A DNA stretch of 64,000 bases from Eunapius fragilis (lineage: Eukaryota > Porifera > Demospongiae > Spongillida > Spongillidae): contig OY811975.1 in NCBI GenBank assembly GCA_963681505.1, positions 11,259,251-11,323,250 of the forward strand. The letters run 5' to 3'. The position numbers and the translations under genes were made by a program. Shown here piece by piece: positions 10,929 through 20,493 of this stretch. Numbering within the stretch: the first letter of the stretch is position 1; the number at the start of each line of letters is the position of its first letter. The notes under the pieces were generated by a model. That model made no database searches and was not told the DNA's origin. It worked only from the letters and a program-made list of their open reading frames with translations.

Positions 10929-11902
10929 CTTTGGGTGGTAGTCTTTTTTTTGTGGTAGCGTGTTCTCTCTGCCTCACGCTTCCCTTCCGGACGCTTCTGA
11001 TATAGCGCCCTTTTCGCTGAACGCGAAGCAAAAGGGTTTCTCCAATATGCACTCCTTTTGGAAACCCGATTGGTCACTGAATTCCGCTGATACTTTTGCC
11101 TTTTTGAAGCTCGCATCTCGTCGGAATTCTGTTCATAACGCTGCCTCTTAGAAGCTCGCACCGCATCAGAATTCTGTTCATAACGCTGCCTCTTAGAAGC
11201 TCGCACCGCATCTGAATTCTGTTCATAACGCTGCCTTCTAGAAGCTCGCACCGCATCTGAATTCTGTTCATAACGCTGCCTCTTAGAAGCTCGTATCTCG
11301 TCGGAATTCTGTTCATAACGCTGCCTCTTAGAAGCTCGCACCGCATCTGAATTCTGTTCATAACGCTGCCTCTTAGAAGCTCGTATCTCGTCGGAATTCT
11401 GTTCATAACGCTGCCTCTTAGAAGCTCGTATCTCGTCGGAATTCTGTTCATAACGCTGCCTCTTAGAAGCTCGCACCGCATCTGAATTCTGTTCATAACG
11501 CTGCCTTCTAGAAGCTCGCACCGCATCTGAATTCTGTTCATAACGCTGCCTCTTAGAAGCTCGTATCTCGTCGGAATTCTGTTCATAACGCTGCCTCTTA
11601 GAAGCTCGCACCGCATCAGAATTCTGTTCATAACGCCGCCTCTTAGAAGCTCGGCTCGATTCAAGGTCTGCACTGTAGCTGTCACGAACAGACGCCCGCT
11701 TTTTTTCAGGATCTGCTATGTAGCTGTCACGAACAGACACCCGCTTTTTTTCAGGATCTGCTCTGTAGCTGTCACGAGTAGACACCCGCTTTTTTTCAGG
11801 ATCAGCATTGTACCGAACGCGGGAGGACTCTAACTCGTCGTCCTGATTTTGGATGTATTCCTCTCGTCGTTTAGCTCTCCTCTTTTGTTGACGTGAAGGC
11901 AT
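10929..11902 (-). CDS. RASKRQRYEQNSDAV repeat protein, first exon
   Basis: A minus-strand open frame from ATG 11,902 (MPSRQQKRRAKRREEY) of about 324 residues. After an N-terminal part with three DPEKKR(V/A)S(T/V)RDSY units comes a tandem array of about 14 fifteen-residue units, RASKRQRYEQNSD(A/E)(V/I/M), encoded by a 45-bp repeat. It ends with variant units and a basic tail, YHKKKTTTQ. The frame reaches CAAAG followed by GTGAGT at 10,928, a good splice donor, so this is probably the first exon of a longer gene. Such Lys/Arg-Tyr-Asn-Pro/Ser repeats occur at the N-terminus of some invertebrate Helitron- and PIF1-like helicase proteins; that link is from memory and not shown here. The protein is very basic, probably nuclear or nucleic-acid-binding. 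Nucleotide identity among repeats is very high, so the array expanded recently or is kept uniform. Confidence 0.6.
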
Positions 11903-12187
11903 TTTGAAATAAACAACTTCACTAGCCAAAAGTGGTGAACAAAACTGCAATCATATGAAATACCACCTGTTTATAACGCTGCACAATTCTAAATATACGA
12001 AATGTCGCCATGGGAACGCTTCTATTTAACACTACGCATTACGTAATGATTACGTATGTACGTTTTAAGCTTTATTCATATATCTGATACTTGAAGATGT
12101 CCTTCCAGGAGATTCTAAAGCGATTGGTATAATTTGCGCTCTTTAAAACCATTCCTATCCCGAGTTATACTCACCCGAGAAGAAGAA

Positions 12188-12246
<59 letters not shown>

Positions 12247-13418
12247 AGAAGATTTGGCCTGGGGACGAGGTAAAACACGAACTTTTTTGTTCTCTTGAAG
12301 CAAACGGTTTGAAGACTGGAACAAAACATTAAAATGACCGTCTTTGCTTTCTGGTTCGATAGGAACAAAGAGCTAAACTATCCGTTTCTTGGTACGCGAG
12401 TTGTACGCTGGTTGCGTTTTTTTAATGATATTCACGACCCGGGTCAATTCCTATATAGGAACTACTATCGTAGTTCCTGATTGTGTAAAATAATTAGATA
12501 ATTGCATACTTAAAATTTAACGCATGCTGCCTGATTTCAATTTGTCAAATTTTCATCATCGTAAAAATTGGAATGGAACTGGATCCTCTTACCTTTGGGT
12601 TTGGGACCCTCCTCTATACATGTGTATAATCCAATTCGTCCATTCCACGAGGGAAAGGCCCTAATCCTTATTCATTTCAAGGATAGGACCCCTAGTACTC
12701 CACTCTTAGTACCTTTCTTTGGCAAGTCCATACGCACGCACGCACTAGTATGGACGCTCGCGCGCGTGCACAGACTAATAATACTCTCGTCGCTATGGTG
12801 CATGCACAGACTAAGACTCTCGTCGCTATGGGCGAATTAGATGAACAGGAGGAGCATACTCGCGTTGTCAGTATCCCTGTGCCATTTTAATTATTGTATA
12901 CATGCAGGTGTTAGGTATTCTGACCTTTTCATGTTTACCAGTAGACATTGAATCTAAGGATCATATGTTAGAATGATAGGTTTGAGCAAAGTTTGTTGTA
13001 GCCCTGATCTGGTGGAAAATAGCCTATTATAATACTGTAGTGTATACGCATGTTATACTGTGGTCACCACATTTGTTATACGCAACATTGCGTATGGATA
13101 CTCTACACATGGGGCATGAATACTGATGTATATACTAGGGAGAATCCAGGGTTGTATAACAAGTTGTATATCAGCAATAACATGTCCGTATAACACTTGG
13201 CATAACACTTAGAATACACATTGCGTATAACAACGCGAGTATACGACGACCCGCTCGACCACTCCCTCCGCTCCGCGATCCTATATACCCCGCCCTTTGA
13301 TCAACTTAACTTGTTGTAGTTAATAAAGTTCTTAATTTTGTCAACAAGAAGAAAAAAAACACAACAAAATATCAAATTAAATGTTCAGTTGTTTGATTGT
13401 TCGTTGGAAACGGAGGCT
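11903..13418. other. No convincing gene; short repeats
   Basis: Contains (GAC)n at 12,188-12,246. A near-duplicate pair of about 35 bp around 12,765-12,830 shares GCACAGACTAA...CTCTCGTCGCTATGG. TATAACA/GTATAAC words cluster at 13,060-13,240. A 90-codon open frame at 12,568-12,840 has no recognisable features and is not called. Confidence 0.5.
12188..12246 (+). repeat. (GAC)n trinucleotide repeat
   Basis: About 19 pure triplets. It reads poly-Ser, poly-Arg or poly-Val on the minus strand depending on frame. Confidence 0.95.
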
Positions 13419-13703
13419 TCAGCCTGAGCATCCATAAAGGAAGCCCAACTGGTGCAGATGGTCCCACTGGTACGAGAGATCGTATAATACTCTTTTTTTT
13501 TTCCTCACTGTTTTTGACGAAGCGCTTGCCTTCTCATCCAATTCATATAAGAAGGAAGTCAATCTCTCTGAGCGCCAGGTAGGTCGCCTTCTTAGGATTT
13601 CTCCACCTTCCCCATCTTCTTCATCAGACATCATAGATGGCTTCAAGAGAATCCAACTTTCCTCATCAACTAAAGTCACTTGTTTTGACCGGCGTTCCCA
13701 TAG
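13419..13703 (-). CDS. Candidate terminal exon, unknown acidic/basic protein
   Basis: On the minus strand, an acceptor-like TATATTGCAG precedes LWERRSKQVTLVDEES, and the frame stays open for about 94 codons to a stop at 13,419. Features are an acidic patch (MSDEEDGEGGE), then RRRPTWRSERLTSFLYELDE and a basic KTVRKKKR. The WRSERLTSFLYELDE block looks like the conserved C-terminal block of proteins linked to sponge and cnidarian transposable elements, but I cannot name the family. No upstream exons were identified with confidence in 13.7-14.4 kb. It may be a transposon-derived exon. Confidence 0.4.
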   Translation of the reverse strand, partial: LWERRSKQVTLVDEESWILLKPSMMSDEEDGEGGEILRRRPTWRSERLTSFLYELDEKASASSKTVRKKKRVLYDLSYQWDHLHQLGFLYGCSG

Positions 13704-14412
13704 CTGCAATATATATGTATCATATTTCTTATTAACACTTCTAAAAACTTACACGCTGTTTCCTTGAGCGTATTGCTCTACGCCGCGCGATTCGCTCTCT
13801 GTAGCAAGCGCTTTAGGCTTCTCCTGTGTGTGGCTACACCGTGTAAAGCATTAACATGGGCAGTACTAGTACTAGACGGCAATGCAAGAAAAACAATTTC
13901 GTTTACCATGAATGTCCTCCCCCTTGTAGCTCCTTTGCAATTCGCTCGAATAATGCACTGCGTTGTTGTGTTGAATTGTAATTCTAATGAAATCAGGTCG
14001 CATAATCCATTTTGAAAGTACAGAATGCTCTTGCTTACACTTCATTCGGTCGCAGAAGAAGCTAGATGGCTTGGAAGCGCGTGCTGAATAAGCCGAACAC
14101 TTCTCTGCTTAATTGATAGAATTGAATTATAGTCATAATTCTCACGAACTCGCTCGCAACAACGGCCTTAAAACCTTCCAACTCCTGTGCGTGTTCTTGT
14201 GGTGCTGTCACTTGATCAGGAGTGTGAAACATTTGCCCAGGCAACCAGTTTCGTTCCCCGGAGTTCCAATCGGCGACGTTGTGGTTGCACGATGCAGACG
14301 ATTGCTTCGAGGCCTGATTAAATTATTATTTTATTTTTGTAAGTTTGGAGTCGAGAATTTGTACTCACTGTCAGCAGAGCGTCTCTAAAGCAATGTACTA
14401 TAGACATTTGGT
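13704..14412. other. No gene seen
   Basis: Mixed-composition sequence without a convincing open frame or repeat. Any upstream exons of the minus-strand feature at 13,419-13,703 would lie here. Confidence 0.4.
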
Positions 14413-15370
14413 TCCTGGGGTGTGATCAAAGACAGAAGTGTTCGACTGCGAGTCAACAGAAATCAACTGATCAAGTTGTTTGAAACACTATATACATGGC
14501 AAAAGTTATTGTACCCCGAATATGCACCTCCATATGCATATAAAAGAGTGTGTAATCAACTATGGGCCACGAGCATCATTTTGGGTTTTCCCATTGATAC
14601 AAGTGTAAATAACTGGGCAAATACAGAGATGCAAATGATGAAACGATTTACAGCCTTTATATCAGCAAGCTGTATCATCTGAAGCTCGCGCTATGATGCC
14701 CTATTGGTAATAGTGTGCAACTTGAAGAAGGTTCAATAATGCAAACACTAATGGATGGTTATGAAAAGGCACTATATTCACAAAACAGTACTTGTGAACT
14801 TAAAAATATAAATGCGCATTAATACCATACATTCATACACATGGACCACGAATGTTTGAACAATTAATACTTTTCAGAGGAATATTTCAATTTTGTATTC
14901 AGTTTTCCTGATATTCCTAGAGCTGTACTCTACATCCTGAAAATGAAATACACTATGTTCCATAATTTGAAAGTAATGAGAGAATGTTTCTTGTCAAAAA
15001 AAGTCACAATCTCAACGTTCTCCAGTAGTCATGGCAAGCTGCATGGTGTGGTCAAAGTGGGAACTTGAGTTATGATGGGTCAGCATACAGGTTAGCAGAA
15101 GCGCAGGGTTTTATCATTCATTCCCTTGCTATGCCTGTCACACACATAGACCAATCAACTAGAAATGCTCATATGCTTGCAAAAGTTAAATGGTTTTCTT
15201 GTCATCCAGAAGAGGAGAGTATTTCCAAACCTCTTAAAATTGTTTTAACAGACTTTGAACCAGATGGTCCAACTACATTTATCCCTGTAAGGATTGTGTG
15301 CAGAGTTGCTAAAAAATTTGAAAGAAATAACAAAATTTCATTATGGAGAAGTCTAGTACACTGCAACTGA
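14413..15370 (+). pseudogene. TNP2/CACTA-like transposon remnant
   Basis: Two separated conserved blocks survive. 14,560-14,680 reads, across a frameshift, FWVFP followed by NTEMQMMKRFTAFI, like the WxFPFERxNGxLGxxxxNNxxxIExQMMxRF block of TNP2/DUF4218-type transposases of invertebrates. 15,065-15,280 reads HIDQSTRNAHMLAKVKWFSCHPEEE...FIPVRIVCRV, like the C-terminal block seen downstream in such proteins. The intervening 380 bp is full of stops. No terminal repeats were found. The family assignment is from motif memory and moderate. Confidence 0.45.
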
Positions 15371-16555
15371 ATGGCCAGACAGATGCTAGCCGAGAAATGG
15401 TGGAATGGGCTTCTGTACCCCAGCAATCATAAGTCTCAACTGCTAAGGGTATAGAAACCCATCCGAGCTCTGCACACTTACCATCATTAACACCATGCTT
15501 CCGAACTCCAGCTGCCATAGCTGCAGACCCTCTTGCAACTCCCGCTTCAGTTAAAGTAGTGAGATTAAGCGGTGAGGTTACAGTTAGGTCAAAAGCTGCT
15601 GGTTTGCTGATTATCCAGTTCTGTACAAGAATATCAGCTGGTCGACTGTCTGCTCCTATGCCACAACCTACTTCAAGCTGTCCCCCCAGACATGCTCGAT
15701 GGCAGAACTGTGAAAAGCCATCCCTCAAGCTGTTGTGGCATAGCACGACATCCCCTCCACCTCTACACGTCACTGCATGGTGTCCTAGGTGGTCTAGTTG
15801 GTGTTCAGGACAGTATGGACAGCAAGAACCTAAAGATGTGTCCTTTCCAAGCCACCACTTCAATGCAATCTGGAACTCATCAGGTTCAAGGTGAAGGTTA
15901 AGACCTACTGAAGGAATGACTGACAGCCAGGCTGCAGCATAGCATGAGGACACAGACAACAAACGTGCATGGTTGGCAGGGGACGACTGAAATAGCAGCT
16001 GATCAAACTGGTGGTTTTCCAACCTAGCCGAGAGATCCTTTTGGCTATAGCTAGAGTGAAGCAAAAGATCTCCTGAAATTGCATGCACTGGTGGGACTAT
16101 ACTGTTAACTATATTGAACGTCTCCAAGGCATATTCATCAGATGGTACTAGAGACCCGGCCTTACTCAGTGATGCCAAATAAGCAGCTGGAAGATGAAGA
16201 GCAAGACCGCGAAGGCCAAGACCCCCCCCCCCCCCCCCCCCCCCCCACCTACCAAGGCTCAGTTGTACTTGCAACCATTCTGTGTCAGCTGTTGTCAATT
16301 CCAGTGCATTCCGAAAATTAACGCCTAACGTCAGCATCAAACAATGCTAACCCATCAGAGATAAGTGAGGGTGGAGTTGAACGGGCAAGATGAACTAATT
16401 TACAGTACCCTGCACACTGACGCAGGAGGAGTGCAACATGGGGGTCCAATGAGCCCGCAGTAACCAAATGGGATAGCAACTTGGCAACCTTAGCACGCCT
16501 TTGTGCTAAAAACTTTGCACAAAAGATGGGATCACTCCAAGGACTTCAAGGTCAT
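15371..16555 (-). pseudogene. Non-LTR-like retroelement fragment (C-terminal part)
   Basis: On the minus strand, about 390 codons with one frame break near 16,330. The blocks in order are a helical segment FCAKFLAQRRAKVAKLLS...YCKLVHLARSTPPS, then LGLRGLALHLPAAYLASL, the Cys/His motif CCPYCPEHQLDHLGHHAVTC, and RPADILVQNW...KPAAFDLTVTSPL with CAELGWVSIPLAVETYDCWG. The RP-D...D...E spacing resembles a restriction-like endonuclease as found in early-branching non-LTR elements. The RT domain that should precede it is absent. A poly-C tract at 16,223-16,246 expands a Gly loop. The 3' end runs into the TNP2-like remnant near 15,370. Confidence 0.6.
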
Positions 16556-16639
16556 TAATAATTCAAATTTATTATTATTATTATTTTAAGCCGAAACTTT
16601 AAGCATGAAACAATGCTTACACTAAAAACTCTTCATCCT

Positions 16640-17090
16640 TACTGTTCACCTTCATTGTCCCCAACATGGAAACTGCATTGCCCCATTTAATGGCAACAGA
16701 TGTTTATATTTCTGCATCATCTTATCTCCTGCCTGTTGAGAAACTGCTCCAACTTGCTGTGCTGCAATCATGGAGTAAAAGTATGTGGGCAAGTTAGAAG
16801 TTGGCCACATTTTCCAAGGGACTATTGACACACCATCAGGTCGCTTCCCATCTGAGCGATACAGACCTGAAGGCTCCAAACGTGATGGAACATGTGCCGC
16901 AACCAAAGCTCTGTGTATGATGTCAGCCCATGGCGGGAGGGGGGGGAGGGTGCCCTATGCTCTTAAAGCCATGTGCAGCAAACTGCGCCACAGTGGTGGC
17001 AGGTATGGCTTCTACACAGAGGTAGTCCTAGATGAAGCCCCATATTCTGACAGTTGCATCATCCTTGCGTACTCCCGGTGAGTAGAGCAT
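16640..17090 (-). pseudogene. Second retroelement endonuclease-like fragment
   Basis: The minus strand reads HVPSRLEPSGLYRSDGKRPDGVSIVPW, then after a frame slip a block ending QKYKHLLPLNG. It resembles the EPxGLxRxDGKRPDGVxxVPW segment of retroelement C-terminal endonuclease-like domains, a relative of the fragment at 15,371-16,555 but a different subfamily. Upstream parts (17,090-16,960) are recognisable only as short pieces. ATT/TTA-rich sequence at 16,560-16,600 separates the two fragments. Confidence 0.5.
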
Positions 17091-17094
17091 TTGA

Positions 17095-17320
17095 CCATGC
17101 CCCAGACTCCTTACATTTGACCATGCCCCAGACTCCTTACATTTGACCATGCCCCAGACTCCATACATTTGACCATGCTCCAGACTCCTTACATTTGACC
17201 ATGCCCCCAGTCTCCGTACATATGACCATGCCCCCAGACTCCTTACATTTGACCATGCCCCAGACTCCTTACATATGACCATGCCCCAGACTCCATACAT
17301 TTGACCATGCCCCAGTCTCC
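17095..17320 (+). repeat. Minisatellite, TTTGACCATGCCCCAGACTCCTTACA type
   Basis: About nine copies of a 24-26 bp unit with TTTGACCATGCCCC and CAGACTCC(T/A)TACA parts. Confidence 0.9.
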
Positions 17321-17424
17321 ATACAAGATGCTGCAAGGAAATGAACTCTGTCCAATTGATCAGAAGTGTTTTTGAACAGAGTGTCTGCAATAGAAGTGAA
17401 GCCAATGTCTTCTGGAGATGAGCA

Positions 17425-17522
17425 GCGGCATAAGTAGGGGGCTGTCCCTGGCATAAGTAGGGGGCTGTCCCTGGCATAAGTAGGGGGCTGTCCCTGGCAT
17501 AAGTAGGGGGCTGTCCCTGGCA
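17425..17522 (+). repeat. Minisatellite, GCATAAGTAGGGGGCTGTCCCTG
   Basis: Four identical 23-bp units. Confidence 0.95.
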
Positions 17523-17719
17523 CCCTTGGGACAAGCGTCATCCACATAGCTGAGCTGTGATGGTTGAGTATTTGCAGATTTAGGTGAGCAAGTTTGGAGG
17601 AGGCAGTAGCTGAAGCCAAGAAGGCAGAAGGTATGATGTATTGTGAGGAAGAGGAGTGGTCCAAGAGGATACCATTGTTGGACCCCCTCTGATGACTGGT
17701 TGATTTTGTCAGTCCAAAA

Positions 17720-17965
17720 CAAAGACAAGGGGAAAGGGGGGAAGTGTACACGTATGAGGGGGAGGGGGAAGAGGACATGGATGAGGAGGGGAGGGGGAAG
17801 AGTACACGTATGAGGGGGGAGGGGGAGAGGACATGGATGAGGGGGGAGGGGGGAGAGTACACAGATGAGGGGGAGGGGGAAGAGTACACACATGAGGGGG
17901 GAGGGGGAAGAGTACATGCATGAGGGGGAGGGGGAGGAGTACACATAGGGGGAGGGGGGAGAGTA
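17720..17965 (+). repeat. Purine-rich minisatellite
   Basis: About nine imperfect units of GTACA(C/T)(G/A)(T/G)ATGAGGGGGAGGGGGAAGA type. The G-run clusters give strong G-quadruplex potential on the plus strand. Confidence 0.85.
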
Positions 17966-19265
17966 CATGGAATCATATGCAGTCATCTTGCATTTTATTT
18001 CAAATTGAATTCTAAATAAACACAAAACACTGGCCTGAATTTGAATTATATTTTTCTGTGCATTACAATTAAGCAAAATAATCAAGACAAAAAATTAATA
18101 ACTATCACAAGTAATTATAATATTCAACACTGTCGTTAGCGTAAATAACTACAATAAGCAGCATTTCATTAATACACTCATATCCACCTTGATCACGTGT
18201 TACCAACACCTCAGCCCCACCCTCTCCAACGAGGGGGTGGATGTGCATCAATTAGCACATAGACGACCAACTACATTTTTGTAAAGGTAAGTTATGTACA
18301 ATTGTGGGTTATAGTTACTACTGAAGTGCAGAATGGAATATTGTTACTGCAGTGGTGGATATTCATCATTACATATCGTAAACGTCACATTCACTATAGT
18401 TTAGCTGACACTGATGGGGGGCCGGGGACCGCGATCCCATACTGCACAGTCAATTTGGTTGCCCCCCCCCCCCCTACCCACCCCCCCTTCACCCAGCAAT
18501 TCAGGAACTGCAGTATAACACCACTTACATCAACCAGTTCATACTGTTTGACAGTACTGCACACCACACCACACCACTGCATATATAGCCGTATAAAAGT
18601 TAGGAGTGCATTATTTCTGACGTATAGGCCTGTTAGGGTGGTCCATACTATGAAAGGAATGGTGAGGCTCAAATTATTTAATGCTTGAGTATCCTTTTTG
18701 CTTATGTGTCTTGTGGCTTCTTGGGGTGCATAAATTTGTACTTACATGCATGTATTCCACTAGTATGCTATCCTCTTGTGTTTTAGCATACTGGCTCCAT
18801 CACACCTGGGAAACATCAGCTAGTATGACTTCGGGCAACATGGCCACCATGTGATCAAGCATATAGGTGAGTTAATGTTGTCCTGCACCGTATTCCTTAC
18901 AATGTGCACACCCTCACACACATAACCCACACATACAAACAGGTGTGCACTCCAAGTTTCTATATTACTTGCTCACCCAACACACCAAATAACATTTTCA
19001 CGTGTACACTCCCAGCATACACAACTATATGATCCCCATCAGCATACAAACCCAACTCATACTCTCCACCAACCACACACCAGTACACACCAGCAACAGT
19101 GTGTACATTCCCAATGACCCTACACACCAGTATTGTTTCATTGATGGGGCGGGAGTGCCCCACCCCTCCCATATTTTTGCCCCCTCTTTGGCAATGAAGG
19201 GATAACAAGTGACACAACACATGCACAGAATTGTCTTGATTGGTATAAAGTGCTCCAAAAAGTTT
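17966..19265. other. No gene seen
   Basis: Holds a C-run and G-run region at 18,415-18,490 (probably another MITE end), some CACACC-rich sequence at 18,900-19,100 and nothing else I can support. Confidence 0.45.
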
Positions 19266-19282
19266 CAATATAACATTTCTCC

Positions 19283-19301
19283 ACCCCCCCCCCCCCCCCC
19301 A
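19283..19301 (+). repeat. Poly-C tract
   Basis: C homopolymer of about 18 just before the retroelement fragment at 19,302. Confidence 0.9.
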
Positions 19302-19790
19302 ACAGTATGTATTGTAATAGAATATTACAATACAGCTGTAGAGACAAGAAAGTGCTACTCATGTGACAGAATTGGCAACCTGTCCAGTCAGTGCAGGGCA
19401 AAGCCCACAGAAAGCAAAGTAGGCCACCTACATCTACCACCAAGTGAGTGCAGACCTTGGAGGGAGATGGACATGATGTTCACACAAGAGCTGTTGGAGA
19501 GTGACCTCAGTGATGACAGGGAACAAGTTCTCCATCTTAGAGTAGATGACAAAGGAAGCCTACCACACTGTGTGAAAATGGAAGTGCAGGGTGTCCCTAT
19601 GTATGGAATCATGGACAGCAGTGCTGATATCACCATCATAGGGGACCAGACGTTCAAGGAGGTGGCTACTGCGACTAAACACAAGAGATGTGACTTTGAA
19701 GAACTATGACCAGAAACTTTTGAGTTGTTTGGCAGGACTGCCATTACCTGATTATTAACTTGGTCCAGCCAACACCTCAATGCATGTATT
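19302..19790 (+). pseudogene. LTR-retroelement gag-pro fragment
   Basis: The frame reads a single CCHC-like knuckle, CYSCDRIGNLSSQC (the His position is Asn), then an acidic linker ELLESDLSDDREQVLHLRVDD. A protease-like active site follows, MYGIMDSSADITIIGD, with D-S-S in place of D-S-G. A stop follows at 19,709. It is a piece of a second gypsy-like family. A related inverted piece is at 28,680-28,925. TATTGTAATAGAATATTACA occurs at 19,310 and in near-identical form at 20,340, possibly marking element boundaries. Confidence 0.6.
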
Positions 19791-20400
19791 CCCTTCACTT
19801 ATGTATCCTTACTGAGAAGCTCACGTGCGAAAGTTTTTGGCAACCATGCCCATTCTTGTATTCATTCTTGAGATGGAGGGGGGTGCCCAAGCCCCCTGAG
19901 CCCCCACCCTAAATACGCCCCTGATACCCCCACACCTGCACACCATCCCTCAAGGATCCAGTTCTGCCCTCCATGTACTTGGATATATTCATGTATGTGT
20001 CCCCAACTCCAGGGATGAAGATACATCAACATGATGTGAGCTGTACAAGAGTGTGTACTCACAGAAAAATGGCCACCTATAGTTTTTGATGGACCTGGGC
20101 TGTGAGGTGGGTGAGTGGGTGAGGGGATGGGGGGGGGGACGCCGTGTTGGGATTGTAAGTATTGGAACAGTATATAGATGTGTGATGCAATGAAGGTATG
20201 GTTGAATGCTGGGGGTGGATGATGGCTATTAGCATTTAGGATATTTTGTTGTCATGGTGTGTGCTTAAGGACAGCTGTAAGCTACCTCCATTGATGGGTG
20301 ATGGGTGCGCCTATTTATAATGTTGCCATGGTGACATCTGTATTGTAATAGAATATTACAAGCCAGTGGCTAATACTAATGTTCCAACTATGTACACATG
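19791..20400 (-). repeat. Repeat shared with 26.4-26.6 kb
   Basis: 19,936-20,060 on the minus strand matches 26,437-26,555 on the plus strand over more than 100 bp (CACATCATGTTGATGTATC, CATGTACTTGGATATATTC). The rest holds a G tract near 20,130 and no gene. The segment ends where the 3' flank of copy B begins, about 20,380. Confidence 0.6.
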
Positions 20401-20493
20401 TCATTGATCATCACTACTATGTTTGCATGTTTCTACCACTTCAGCAGACTATCCTTGTACTAAAAGGTTGTAAACTCAACATGGGTATGTGCT

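Noticed and set aside
12568-12840. 90-codon open frame
   Set aside because: No motif, no splice or start support, and the composition looks like random sequence.
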